A DNA stretch of 64,000 bases, from positions 1,710,621 through 1,774,620 of the forward strand of contig NW_023998440.1 in assembly GCF_014805625.2 (NCBI RefSeq). The letters are read 5' to 3'. The notes below the pieces were generated by a model. It ran no database searches and was not told the DNA's origin. It was given only the letters and a program-made list of their open reading frames with translations. A program made the position numbers and the translations under genes. Positions within the stretch are counted from its first letter, which is position 1, and every line of letters begins with the position of its first letter. Source of the DNA: Glossina fuscipes. Lineage: Eukaryota; Arthropoda; Insecta; Diptera; Glossinidae. Positions 52,486-64,000 of the stretch are shown one piece after another.

Positions 52486-52625
52486 TTTCCGCATGAGTAG
52501 GCCAGCTGGCAAGGCATCGTGACTAACGGCTCAATGGTCGCGAGTTCGGTAGAGTTTTCAACGCAGCCTCTAAATCTTGTAAATCTAATTAGAAAAAATG
52601 TATAGAAGTTAAATAAATAAATATA
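52486..52625 (+). repeat. tRNA-like SINE copy with (AAAT)n tail
   Basis: An A-box-like TAGGCCAGCTGG (52498-52509) is followed by AAGGCATCGTGACTAACGGC, then CTCAATGGTCGCGAGTTCG (52530-52548), whose GAGTTCG end corresponds to an RNA polymerase III B-box (GGTTCGA-TCC). An unrelated body follows, ending in (AAAT)n at about 52611-52624. The anticodon arm and T-stem do not pair well, so this is not a working tRNA. A second copy of the head lies on the minus strand at 63484-63545. Confidence 0.65.
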
Positions 52626-55600
52626 CTTCGTTCCTTCTTATTCGGTTGTTACATAGTGGTTTCCTCATTTAAGGGGCTGGTATAAGCACTAAAACGACCT
52701 TGTGACAAATTATTTGTACAGTACGGAACTTTTTGCATTTTTTTTATCAATAGCGTCTGTTTTAGGAATCCCAAGTGATGGTTAATGAGAAAATAAATTT
52801 ATTCGAAATTATTACTTTAAACTTTTTTCCTTTCGTTTTATTACAAAACCATAATTTGACATAATAATCAGTTAATGTCAAACATTAGTTCACATAATTA
52901 AGACAGACTTTATAGTGTACCGCTTACATATTTAAAAAGAAACTTCTCCTTTAACAAAACACGATCTGATTAAAGTTGACTTAAACAAAAACTCAGACAA
53001 GTTTTTTACGCTAATGCAATCCATGTTAACGAGATTTGCAAGCATGTTGTCGAACAAATGCACATGATTCCGAGGAAAATTAACTATTTTACACTAATTT
53101 TGCTGTTTAATGCCACCAAACTATCTAGACATTCAATTTTTTTTTTATTTCTTTTTGGTTTTTTAAACGTACAAAGTTTACAACACCATCTAACAAGTGT
53201 ACGTAATTATGTCCAAGATTTTTTTGTTTTTTTTTTTTTAATGTAATAATTTTAACAAAGAGTAAAAACATTTTACGATAATTTTCTTAAAAAGCAAAAT
53301 CGTGTTCAATTTTATTTATTAAAAAGATTAACGTTCTCTTTTTTTTTTTTAGTTATGTGAATTATGAGAAATTATTTGAAGCTGAAAACGTGTTTAATGA
53401 AATGTCAGTTTGTCAAATGTTTACTCTGTAACCGTTATATAAAAATTGTTGTGAAAGTCAAATCTCTTACACTCGTGTTCACTCAGTTTTTTATCGGGTT
53501 GAATATTACTCAGGCGGCCACCAATTATTTTTTGCACAGTTCTCATCGCAAAATGAGAGTGGCTGTAATCTAAAAGTAATTCATTTGCGTTTCTTATGCA
53601 AATGCATGGAGAAGATTTCATAGCTTGCGGTCAGCATAATAATTTATTGGGCTTTACATTTCTAACCTCTTCTAAGGACCTCCGTTGCGCTTAATCCGTG
53701 TTACGCTGAAGAATTCATTAAAGGCCTTGTAAAATAAAAACATTGATTTTCCATTTAATTAAATCATCAATCCAAGCATCATTCGAGGAAGAAAAAGAAT
53801 TGCTAGAATCTGAGATGGGCTGGTAGTTTACCCAGAGTGCTTCGCAAGATAATGTATATTCTATGATATATTTCGTCGCTGAATAAATGGATTAGCTTGC
53901 GATGTTTGCAACGCTTTGGCGAAAGTTGAAGTGAGTCGATGAAAGCATTGCTTATTTCGCGAGAACGCCATTGAATCGGGTCAACGGAGAAATTGCTCTA
54001 AGCTTCCGAACTTTTCAACAAATTTTTTGACTTAGACGAAAATTTCTGTTCATCGTAATGCACTGAAGATAATGCGAAATGATATAATGCATCAGCAAAG
54101 TTTTTAGAGCATGTTTTATTCTCTTTTGCTTCTTAGAAAACTCTTCTTCGAGGCGTGTAAATATGAAACCGGAATTGGCCCATAGATGACGCTCTGTGTC
54201 CTTCTACAGCTTGCACGGCAATAAGCAGTCGTAAGTAGAACAAAATAAAATGTCGAAGTTATGCCACAAATTGAAAGCATTCGCTGACATGGTTTCTTCT
54301 TTACTCTGAATAACAGTGAAAAATGGAGCTACTTTATGAATCTTCGGCATAAAAATTCTTGGGTAGTTCAAGATGTAGAGCAGAAATAGTCTGCGGGACT
54401 GAATTGCTTTGGCAGGAAGATCATATTTTTTGTTTAGTGGGGCCGGAAGGGTTTGATCTGTTCAAGTCAAGGCACCGCTGGCGACGCACAATAATTAAAC
54501 ACTTTTCAACAGTTCAATACAACGCAGGATCATGCCTTTACATAATATCAGTCCATCTATCCACGCAGCACCAGTTCGTGCTACGTTGGAAGCACTCGGT
54601 TGAGATTCGCTCATGCGACTTACTCATAAGATTCGGCTTCTTTTGCGTAACACTTGTTTCCATTCACAGGACGCACTTGCTGAACACCGCTTCTGACATC
54701 TTAGGAATATGGGTCGTTAAGTGATTTCCGTTAAAAGAGCAACATGACATTCACAACTTTCCTGACAGGTGGTAAAAATATATATTCCGGAATAAAATAT
54801 TTTTTATCATTTTCTTTTCAAAATTCGGTTTTACATCTACATACAGGGTGTATGTACCGGGTACATGATGAAGAGTAGAGGCGTCTTATTTCTACCAAAT
54901 ATTTCACTCTTATTCCAAATCGATAATTGATTTTCGATTCTTGAGTTCTACGATTAAATTGTCAGTATACTAACAATCGCTTGATAATGCCAGATAAAGC
55001 AGTGATCTTTTAACAACAAGAGATCGCGTAAGTGTTTACGACCGATTTTTGCAAAGCGATATTTTCGATTAAAACGTATCGTTGTTTATTTACTCTGCAT
55101 ACAGTCTGAAGAATAATTTTGTTTTTATTAAATTTTTGCATTTTAATGAAGCAAAAGAAATCATTCATAAAGAAAATTAATTATCTAAAATAAAACTGAA
55201 CAGATTTTCATCGTAATCATCAGTCAACTGCAAGTTTCAGTTCACTGCAGGGACTTTTCATTTCATTTCCAATTCCAAAGTACACACATCTAACCGACCA
55301 GAGCCCTCCATCCATAATGCATTTGTGCATTGCACTATGAATTTTAAGATTAACATTTGTAGATCATCAGTCAACACTTTATACTTAAGCTGTGCCAAGT
55401 GTGTAATAAGTAGATGATTACAATTTTTCACAACATCAAAGCAATGTAATGCAATGCGCCACAAATAAACGCAGATGCGAACATTCATATAAACAAACGT
55501 GCATATAAAGCCATAAACATTGGGCATTAACTTTTCCAAATGTAAGAATGAAGAAAAAGTCCTTGACTTGCATTTTTTTTTTTTTCGTTTTGATTTCTAT

Positions 55601-55740
55601 AATAAAAAAAAAAATTATGTTTCTTGCAACTTCGTTCTTTGTATCCGTGTTTAGTTAAAGGGTGGAAAAAATATGTTTATATATCTTCAGTAAAAGGAAA
55701 AGTCTATACATATGTATGTATCTATCCAAATATACATATT

Positions 55741-55774
<34 letters not shown>

Positions 55775-57151
55775 TGATGAACAACATGTCATCTTTGTAG
55801 ACATAAACCATAATCTACCCGAAACAGTAGAAAGAATGAAATAAGCCAGTAGTAGTCTACGGCATAATGCATGATGCAGTGCGTGCATGAGTTTAATGTC
55901 TGATGTATAAACATCATGTAATCTTGTCATTGCTAAGAGATGATTTTTTTCTTTCTTATTTTTTGCATTTAATCTGCTACTTTTGTTTACTTGAGAACAC
56001 TCACTCACCGCATAGTAATGTGACATGTAAATTTGATAAGTAAGATATCTGTGCTGTAAGTTCTGATTATTTTACATAGTTTTAAAGTTTTTTCCTCTCT
56101 TACGCTTAACACATTGGTGGGAAGCAATATATACAATAATGCCTGAATGCCATTCCGTTTGTAACATTCGGAGATAAACATCAATTGAAAAATACTAAAG
56201 AGTATAACATTCAAAGCATCCCCGCCTACGTCAATTGAAATTTTTTTTTTGCAATTTTAAAAGTTCTAAGCAATAAGAATGAAAACTGAATACTCTTGAA
56301 TATGCATTAAGCTGCTCTTCTGAGTTGAAACATAAAGATGAGCGTAATTCAGTTTCTTCCGAGTCCTTCGTAGACTTCGGAGTTTAAATTTAAAAACAAG
56401 AATAGTTAAGTTATAGTCATGCAGCTATCACGGACAATCAAAATTTGAAGACGGCACTATTCGCGATTTAAATGAAGTTTAACTTCCACTTCATACTTAA
56501 GAATGACGGTGATGATGCTTCTCATGAAGTTAATTCTGCGTACTTGGAAGTTGATAATGAGAGCAGTCAAACCTTTTCAGAAGTAAGTATTTGCTTATGA
56601 AGTTTATACATAAGAGTACTCAAGATACTCCTGAAAGTATTCGTCGCAATTCCAATTTAAAGATGATAGTATTCCAACTTTTCACATATCATGTTCGAAG
56701 ACGAATATAAATCGTCATCCCTAAGGAAAACCTTGAATGATTCGCAGCTCAAGAGCCAAAGCATTCTTGGGGAAGAAATATTCCAGGTAGCTTAAAATCC
56801 AATGAGACGTTTCTTCAAGAAAAAACCGTAATCTCGCTATGCTAAGCTTACGAGAGCTTAAGCCTTTCGCCTACAATATTGACACTATTAAAAGTTGCAG
56901 AATTAAATGAGATTTCGAAGATGGATCAGAAGAGAGCAATAGTTTCTAGGGAGGTTTCAAACCGAACGCATAGTAGATGGAGTGACTCGACAAAATGGCG
57001 AATTATTGAAGTGCGCTTTGGCTTTGATCCAGTAGCAGTAAACTATACATGTAGAAGTCCTCCCCGTCGTTCCTGAAGTTCTTGCCAGGAAACGTATGTC
57101 TCTTTCTTCCTTTCTATCACGACCGTGCTACGATTATAGATATACTCTCAG

Positions 57152-57154
<3 letters not shown>
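52626..57154. other. Non-coding stretch with no recognised gene
   Basis: TA run at 55744-55771; T- and A-rich runs near 53220-53240 and 53338-53350. The segment 53.65-54.72 kb is less AT-rich and carries a 121-codon frame without a recognised domain; it might be an old DNA transposon, but the resemblance is too weak to call. Near 56472-56600 a 42-codon ATG frame ends shortly after a GTAAGT; I do not call it an exon. Confidence 0.5.
55744..55771 (+). repeat. (TA)n microsatellite
   Basis: About 14 tandem TA units, flanked by imperfect TATG/TACA repeats. It is the longest TA run in the window. Confidence 0.92.

Positions 57155-57190
<36 letters not shown>
57155..57190 (+). repeat. (CT)n microsatellite
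   Basis: Eighteen uninterrupted CT units (GA repeats on the minus strand). Long GA/CT arrays are potential GAGA-factor binding sites in flies, but nothing here identifies a promoter beside it. Confidence 0.93.
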
Positions 57191-57195
<5 letters not shown>

Positions 57196-57679
57196 TGCTA
57201 TAGAAAAAGGACAAGCAAGAAAGTCATATTCGGCAGATGTCAAATCCTTCACACGTAACACAGCTGTCAAAAAAGGAAAAGAACTACATTTTCATGCTGT
57301 ATAATATGGAGTGGGCGCGGCTAATTCTTCCTGTTAACAAAATATTCATTTTTACCTTATAGACTTGTGGCGCGTTCTTTGAAAAATTTAAGTCACTTGC
57401 AAATCTTCATTAACGGGAGAATCTTTACCGCGGACACTAGAGAGCTGGGCAGACAGACAGGTGAACGGAGCTTCGATGCACTGTAATATTGGGGAGGAGT
57501 GGTGAAATTTTTCCATTTTTGTACAACATCGCCCATAGCTGTATAGCTGTATCTGCTATGAGTAATGATCAAAAGCCCAATGTTTTATATATTTTGCAAA
57601 TGACGGGTTTTCTCAGTTTATGTGATACTGTGGGCGTATAGTTGGACCGATTAGTGTATTTTCAACACCAACTTTCGAC

Positions 57680-57870
57680 ACTTTGAGTTTGAATTTGAAG
57701 CAGTTACACATTACACAGACGGACATGCTTAAATTAATTCAAAATTTGATGGTGATCAAGAATATATGTAGTTTGTGAGGTCTCTGGTGCTTCTTGCCTT
57801 CTGGACGTTGCAAACGTTTTGACAAAATGAATATGCCCCTCATTCTCCGGTGGTGAGTAAGAAAGGCTTT
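57680..57870 (+). repeat. Dispersed fly repeat, best-preserved copy
   Basis: In order: ACAGACGGACATGCTTAAAT, TTCAAAATTTGATGGTGATC, AAGAATATATG, GTGAGGTCTCTGGTGCTTCT, CTTCTGGACGTTGCAAACG, TTGACAAAATGAATATGCCC and CTCATTCTCCGGTGGTGAGT. It serves as the reference for the copies at 39.8, 45.2 and 49.1 kb. A further GGGCAGACAGACAGG block at about 57447-57462 suggests the copy may start further left. It has no coding potential. Confidence 0.7.
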
Positions 57871-58860
57871 GTCCTAAATACCAAAATATTAATAATTAGC
57901 TAAATGTTTAACGATTTGTGTGTGTATTTATCTGAGGCATCCAGCATATTTCTCTTAAGAGGGATATAATTTACTTTCTTCTCCTTTTAGTTTAATTAAA
58001 ATCATTATTTTCTTTTAACTGATTGAAAGCTGTTTATTTCATTTTCAGCAATTAGTTTTTACACGAAATTTTTAAATTAAAACAAACACCTACGAAAGCG
58101 TCCATTCACTGTCCATTAGTTATAGTTGTTTTACTATGGATTTCATATAGTACATGTGGTTATGTATGTGCCGTGCACTTGTTAAAAATTCAACTTGACA
58201 TCAACAATATTTTCTTTTCAGTTTTTCTTCCAAAACGGAGAGCATAAGTGAGATCGAAAGCAACCAACTGTTACAATTTAATATCCACACACATATATTT
58301 TCGCAAACATTTTGTTACATACATATTTAACAATAACATGATGGCATAGGTGAAAGTGCATTCATGCATTCGTTCTACACTTTTCTCATGTAGTAGTAGT
58401 TCTCAGTAGTATTTTATATTCCTTCTTGTTCTTTTTTCTTTTTAATTAATTTTTTATGGGTTTTGTTATTCTTTATCTCTAGAATATTTTACTTTTTCTT
58501 TCATAGCTAAAAGCATTCTTCGAACGACAGTGCCTTTATGGCATGAGCTCTTAACATGCACTCCCCGTGCTTTCTAAGTGAAATAAATGAGTACTGAATG
58601 TAAATAATCTAATATTTCATATTCCCCCCTCCCCTTCTCTTATTCATAAACACTGTAGGTACAGCTGGTAGGCTATTTTTTCATGCTGCTTGCAATCTCC
58701 AAAGGTATGCCTCCAAGCCAGCAACATATGCGCGTTTTCTTATAAACAAATGTCTTATGTCTTATTCATCCTAAGCTTGTATCCCATCGCTTGTTCGTTT
58801 TAAATTCTTGAAATGACAATAATGTACAACTGAAGACATCACAGACCATAGCTTCCAAAA
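57871..58860. other. AT-rich non-coding stretch
   Basis: No motif was recognised. Confidence 0.55.
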
Positions 58861-59076
58861 TTTTAACCAGAAATCAAGCAATCAGGGATTGAAAATAATA
58901 CCAATCGATGCCTTCATACATATAGGGGATAGCGTTTTTATCACCGCACAAGATGTGCTACGGATACATTTTAACCAGAAGTTAAGCCATCAGGGATTGA
59001 AAATAATACCAATCGACCCCTTCATATATATAAGGGATAGCGTTTTTACCACCACACAAGATGTGCTACGGATACA
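58861..59076 (+). repeat. 108-bp tandem duplication with open frame
   Basis: Two adjacent 108-base copies, 58861-58968 and 58969-59076, differ at about nine or ten positions. The unit length is a multiple of three, and one plus-strand frame (about 58822-59110) stays open across both copies, giving a repeated 36-residue segment with KIIPIDAFIHIGDSVF in copy 1 and KIIPIDPFIYIRDSVF in copy 2. Most differences change the amino acid (for example S/L, N/H, A/P, H/Y, G/R, I/T, A/T), which argues against purifying selection on a protein. No start codon precedes the open frame in a good position. I call it a DNA duplication and do not claim a gene. Confidence 0.85.
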
Positions 59077-59110
59077 TCTCAAGCGTCGGCTCTTGAAAAA
59101 ATGCTCATAA

Positions 59111-60536
59111 GGCAACTAAAGAATACTTAAAACTTTTTGGCAACATACAAGACTGTTTGCAAAGCAGTACAGCAATGATGCATATTGGTCATCAAAGATA
59201 GACATTGCCTGTACAAATCCACGCATGCATTTATAAGAAAAAATCAAGTTCTTTCAGTACAGGCGTCTCCTTTAAAGCTAGTTAAGAAGCTCTGATGTGT
59301 GTACGTAAGAGAAAAATTTATTTAGAAAGTTTTTCAGATTCGTGTGTGTGAGGAATTACAAGTAAACTAATACAGTACACCGGTCAATAATTGGCAGGAA
59401 TAAATATAAGACAACATTTTCTTCACAAAATACCTTCTTCTTATAAATATAAATAACTCGCCTGACTTTTCAATAAGCCGAAGGCTTACCAGTGCTTAGG
59501 CTTTATTTCTCTGGCTAAATTAATGCTAATAATAATAATAGTAATAATATTATAAATATAGTCTGCCTCAAGAGTGAGGATATCAGTTCAATACTTCGTT
59601 AATTATCCATTGCCCTCTTTATATAAAAATTATTATCACATTCAGCTATGCCCACAATTTGCTAGAAATCGTTCCCCTCCGAGTGGCCATCTGAGACTTG
59701 AAAAAAAATGTGACCTCATGAGCCAGATCTGTCAAATATGGTGAGTCGAAATTCAACTCATCTAATTTTCTCAACGAAGCCGTCGATTTGTGTTTGTGTA
59801 TGTGCGTGTTCCTATGTGGGTAACTGCGGTATGTGTTTGGAAAATACTTTTCTGAAACACATACTTTAATGGAAGATAATGAATGCTCTACATTTTCGTA
59901 TTTTCAGGTTGCCAGCTCTCTGTTGCAAATTCACTTTTGGCTTATCGAGATTAAAATCCAGGGTTTCTTGATGTTGCCTGATTTACTCACAGCTTTTTAG
60001 CATCCGCCGCCTTCAACATGATTGGTGTCTCTGCATCCTCATTAGAGTTCGCCGACCACTGGTAGACTCTCCGTTTCCGACGGAGAAGAGTAGCCATAAA
60101 ATATTTCAAGCCAATGCTGACTTTACCGGTGATTTTTTCCACAAAAAAGTTATGGTTCATCAACGCACGGAAATTATAATTTCTTCACTGCAGTGACTAG
60201 CAAGAGTAACGTTATTAAAACTAATGTAACTGATGAGCGAGTAGTTGGAACTGTACGAAGCCTTCACAGTCCTCTTTTGAAGGTTGGCATTTGCTAGAAA
60301 TAATGTAGATTTGTGTTGTTAGAGATAATATTTTTGTCTCAGCCCTGGGAATTATTGACCAATGTGTTGTATTTAATTAGTATTAAATTAGGGGAGAAAA
60401 ACGCAAACCCACAAAACTGATTTTGGCTTTCAATATCTTTCGTGGACAGTCTGCACAGTTACGGAGAGAAGAAGTTTTCTAATCTTTTCACTTACACGTG
60501 TGTTTTTGATTTTACTTCGTTTCCTTACTGTTAAAA
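59111..60536. other. Non-coding stretch with no recognised gene
   Basis: Contains an (AAT)n run near 59527-59550. The region 59.98-60.2 kb is less AT-rich but has no recognised motif. Confidence 0.55.
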
Positions 60537-61019
60537 TTATGCTTTTCGGTAATTGTAAGATTTGAGGCCGTTGACTATTGGGATATTGATTGTTTGTAGG
60601 TCTGTTGTATTGGAGGTAAGAGACGTGGTTTTCGCGAAACTGTAGAAGAATAACTCGTGTCCATCTAAATGTATTGCAATTATTGGAAAGCGCAGTTCGT
60701 TACCGGATTTGAGATAAACCTTCAATAGAATAAAAAACAAGTTTTTGGACTCGGCAGTAAGCCCAAAAGATCCTGACTTCGTAACGAACACCGAACAAAT
60801 TTTGGCTACATTTTGGAACCAGTTCACAGAGGTTTTAAAATAGTTAAGGATCATAGAGAATACAAATGCAAAGCCACAGCAAAAATATTTCGACTCGAAG
60901 TCAAAATTTTCAGATGGCGCTTGGCTAATCCCCCCCTTTAACACACATGGCGAGTAGAACAGTCGGTGTTTAAGCCAAAGTCGATGGGAAAAAATACCAT
61001 CACTGTGTACTGTTTGATA
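60537..61019 (-). other. 160-codon open frame of unknown nature
   Basis: The longest uninterrupted frame outside low-complexity sequence that I found and could not assign to an element. It is stop-to-stop; its first ATG would be near 60854, giving about 105 residues from there. The translation has no signal peptide, catalytic signature, coiled coil or repeat that I recognise. It contains hydrophobic stretches such as GFAFVFSMILNYF. There is no clear splice acceptor, promoter or neighbouring gene. It could be a chance frame, an exon of a lineage-specific gene, or part of an unrecognised element. Confidence 0.2.
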
Positions 61020-63483
61020 TTATGTATAGGGCAGTAACGTTTAGATTGTTTCATAATGACGAGCGCTTGGAAGGTCATGTTTCAATCCACGATTGTCACG
61101 CAGATAGTCCTTTAGACAAACATCTATGTTTTCTTATTGAATCTTTTCTTGAGAAAAAATTAACTTTGTATTTTATCAATCATAACAAGTCATGATGTGG
61201 AAATCGAAGGAATTTCTGAAGAAAATCACTGCATTGTCCAATTTTACTGCGTAAGAGGTAAAAATGCGGCCTATGACTGACGCAACAGAATGTAGATGAT
61301 TTTCCCGTTTCCATTCTGGAAATTTTCATGTCCGAGATACAATTCTTTTATCTACCACCTGTAGATCAATACACGAGCTACCATGGCGTAGCTTAGGAAA
61401 AATCCTTTAAATGAAAAAGCGTAAAAGGCTACGCACACAAAGAACCTCTGTGCTTGGATGCGTCAATCAAGGACGAAATACTCGATTGATTGCATTTCTA
61501 ATAGCGAATCGCTACCTAAACATAATAAAATCGTTCGAATTTTAAATTTGGATACGAAAAGTGCGCAAATATGCGAGAAAGTCCTTCGAAAATGATACCT
61601 TCAAGAACTGGCGCTCCACAAAGTTATGCTAAATGCATGATAGAAATGGAGGGGAATAACACCTTATGAAGTTCAAAACGCATGTCAAACGATTCACTCT
61701 TTATCCAACTCAATTACAAAATGAGTCTTTTTCTACTGCACAATTAGTAAAGCTTCAAGCTTGGCTTAAAACGCCACTAAACATCGCTCTCATATTAGCT
61801 TTCAAAACACCAAACTTGGAAAGTGTCCTTCAGAGAGACACATTCCTTAGGTTAGGCATTGTTTCTCCTTAAACCTAAGAAGTCGGGAAAGTTATTCCTA
61901 AGCATTGCCTCAAAAAAACAAAAAACAAATTCAATTACCTTCGATTATGTATGGTAAGTGGACCACCAGATCGCTTAAACAATTTTTCTTTCATTCTTGA
62001 AAATCATAGAAGACCTAGTAAAATCTGCCTACCATTCCTCTAATCATTAATTTACTGTGCAAAGTAAACATCAGTCAGTCAGTCAATTATTTCTGCTCTG
62101 CATAAGAAACGAAAGGTTTTGGTTTTGTTTTCCTCCTAAATTTTTATAAATTTCAATGCAAACAGTATACGCACAACCATATGCATCACATATCACTTTT
62201 GTTGATTAAAGAATGACAAGTTTAAATGAAAATTTGTTGTTGCTTTTAAATATGCAGGTACGCTTGTGTATGTGTGTGTACAGTCTATGCATCTTCATGC
62301 TCTTATGCATGCATTCTAAATAGAAAATCAATTTTGTTTGCGGCTTTCGAGTTTCCGAAACTTAATAAATTGAAAGATACGGAAAATATGTGCGTATGCA
62401 TACACGCACACACTTATGCACACCAAATATCTATGGGCGTAAAAATATGTACATTGTGTCCGAGATTCATACATATTTATACGGGTTCTCCTAAATAAAT
62501 ACGTAGAACATGAGGAGCTATGAAATGCAAACAAATCAAACCCAGAACACTTTTGTGATGAATTTGCAAAATTGAAACTATCTACAAAAGCAGTCAATAC
62601 ATGTAAAGGAGTAAGCAAGCGAACAAGCAAGCAAGCGAGACAATACTCATTTCTGCGAGAAGTGTTTCTGAAAAAAAGATACACCATTGAAAACAACATC
62701 AACAACGACATCATCAATATAATGGATATTCTCTGCGAAGCTAAAAGAAATTACAATTAAAACATATACAAAATGAAATACAAAGCTTAAGCAGATGTGA
62801 ATGAACAACGAATACATTGAGGCCACACACAGAAATTTCCTTACATATAATGTTGCTTTATGTATAATTAATAGTAAGTTTCCTACATATATACAAAAAT
62901 TACAATTTGCTTGTGTATCTATGTTGATCGTCAGTAAAAATTTTAACATGTTGACATTGATTGCGTACTTTGTGGGGAATTAAACTTTTTCAGACGAAGA
63001 AGTTTACCACTAGGAAAAAAAGCAAAAGAAAAAATAAAAAATAGAACGCCTCCTGAATGCTTTCCTGTCAACCCAGCAGTATATAGATAATCCGTTTTTA
63101 TACTGATGATAAGCCTATTAGGATACATTTTCGTATCATATAATTTTGGTAAACATTTTCGTTACTTGAATGATGGACACATCGATTCACTTATGGGCAA
63201 AAATTATAAGCAAGGTATCGTTTTTGTACTTTACCTCTCATCTTGTTCAGAATGATCCTATACTGCACAAGATCTACGGCAGTAATATAAACGGTTTCAG
63301 TCAACCTTCAGCACTATGCATAAATGTTTAGATATTTGTGCACCATAGTGAGCATCTTACTGGAATCAAAGTAGATGCTTATACCTAGCATGATTAGTGT
63401 TGCTATTAACTTAGCCAAAGAAGTAAATTCGAAGGCAAAAGTCTTAAAGCACTATCAACTTTATCAAAAACTCTATCCTACTT
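61020..63483. other. Non-coding stretch with no recognised gene
   Basis: Short frames only; (GCAA)-like repeats near 62613-62640 and a short (CAGT) run near 62071-62084. Confidence 0.55.
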
Positions 63484-63545
63484 GAGATTCGAACTCGCGG
63501 CCATTGAGTTGCTAGTCGAGATTCTTTGCGTTCAACTACTCAGGC
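63484..63545 (-). repeat. tRNA-like SINE head, minus-strand copy
   Basis: On the minus strand: TGAGTAGTTGAACGCAAAG, then CTCGACTAGCAACTCAATGG and CCGCGAGTTCGAATCTC, with a B-box-like GAGTTCGAATC (plus 63486-63497). It aligns with 52490-52560 through ACTCAATGGYCGCGAGTTCG. Both continue into a GGATAGAGTTTT / GGTAGAGTTTT block, so they share more than a tRNA core. The A-box region is eroded here. Confidence 0.55.
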
Positions 63546-64000
63546 GGATTGCAAGATATATAAGGCAATATTTAAGCCCGTCATGAAAATGGGTAAGAAT
63601 TCATGTTCGTTATCTCTTTCCTCTTTTTTACTATTATTTGTGGCTCGGGGGTTCTTAATTCAACTCAGTTCTACAACTTTGAAATTTCCAACAGGCAGGA
63701 TATGTGCTTGGCTTAAAATAGTCATGACTCTTAGGTTGATCAAAAACATGTAAATGATCTTGGGTTTCCGGTGAATATATCTGAGTTTATGTAATCTCGT
63801 ATTTCGGCTAAAGGAAAGTTAAGCAAAAAGTGCTTTAAATCGCATTGGATCGATGCAATGAATGGAAAGGGGGCAAGAGTGCTGCCTTCCTTCCTTCCAT
63901 GGTCAGAAAGCTGCTTTATATTATCAATTGTTGCGCAACCCTTTGACCAACTTTCTAAGAGACCAAGTTTCTTCTGTAGGGATCTTCTGTAGAAAATTTC
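63546..64000. other. Non-coding end of window
   Basis: No gene, element motif or RNA gene was recognised. A 75-codon plus-strand frame (63526-63753) has no recognisable features. Confidence 0.55.

Noticed and set aside
54359..54724. 121-codon plus-strand frame and a possible Tc1-like reading on the minus strand
   Set aside because: The minus-strand resemblance (a WIDG and an L-KSV stretch) is too short, needs several frame changes, and lacks the NP-E box.
56472..56600. 42-codon ATG frame followed by a GTAAGT donor-like site
   Set aside because: The donor lies inside the frame near its end; there is no matching acceptor, no second exon, no motif, and GTAAGT occurs often by chance.
63484..63545. 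A functional tRNA gene
   Set aside because: A B-box-like sequence is present, but acceptor, anticodon and T stems do not pair and the A-box is eroded. The similarity to the 52.5-kb copy beyond the tRNA core points to a SINE.
1..64000. CRISPR arrays, bacterial operons, rRNA genes, phage modules or known animal microRNAs
   Set aside because: No direct-repeat/spacer structure, no dense coding, no Shine-Dalgarno-spaced genes, and no rRNA core or common insect microRNA seed-plus-hairpin was recognised by eye.

Overview
This window looks like non-coding nuclear DNA from an insect, most likely a higher fly (Diptera). It is strongly AT-rich and full of homopolymer runs, TA/CA/TTG/CT microsatellites and short dispersed repeats. 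The only recognisable protein-coding material is decayed transposable elements: two mariner-family copies, one Tc1-like copy, one R1-clade retrotransposon tail and one I-type retrotransposon tail. A fly, possibly a tephritid, is an inference from repeat style and element mix. No diagnostic host gene is present. I can support no host exon, rRNA, functional tRNA, CRISPR array or operon-like structure.

Layout. From 1 to 24 kb there is mostly featureless AT-rich DNA with two minus-strand copies of a short repeat (75-275, 7735-7940), a 3' piece of the same repeat (15800-15880), two decayed CpG-bearing minisatellites (11.88-11.97 and 16.00-16.16 kb), a purine-rich block (13.24-13.64 kb) and a 13-bp tandem array (15.35 kb). 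From 24 to 36 kb there is an internally deleted Tc1-like transposase (24.30-24.90 kb), a 15-bp-period minisatellite (27.03-27.13 kb) and a mariner fragment (35.38-35.64 kb). From 39 to 46 kb there are copies of a long fly repeat and the best preserved coding relic: the 3' half of a non-LTR retrotransposon on the minus strand (44.82-43.25 kb). Nearly all of it lies in one reading frame, broken by a few stops, and all four RNase H catalytic acidic residues are present.

From 49.0 to 52.6 kb there is a cluster of at least five unrelated insertions: the fly repeat, an R1-clade tail, an internally deleted mariner, the short repeat, and a second tRNA-like repeat. The last 12 kb hold a (CT)n array, another fly-repeat copy, a 108-bp tandem duplication that keeps an open frame, a 160-codon open frame of unknown nature, and a tRNA-like repeat head near 63.5 kb.

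The genes do not form a working system; all are mobile-element relics. The most useful results are the alignment of dispersed copies into repeat families, the preserved retrotransposon RNase H region, and the repeated CpG-rich short-period minisatellites. Long stretches may be intronic or intergenic; the sequence alone does not say which.
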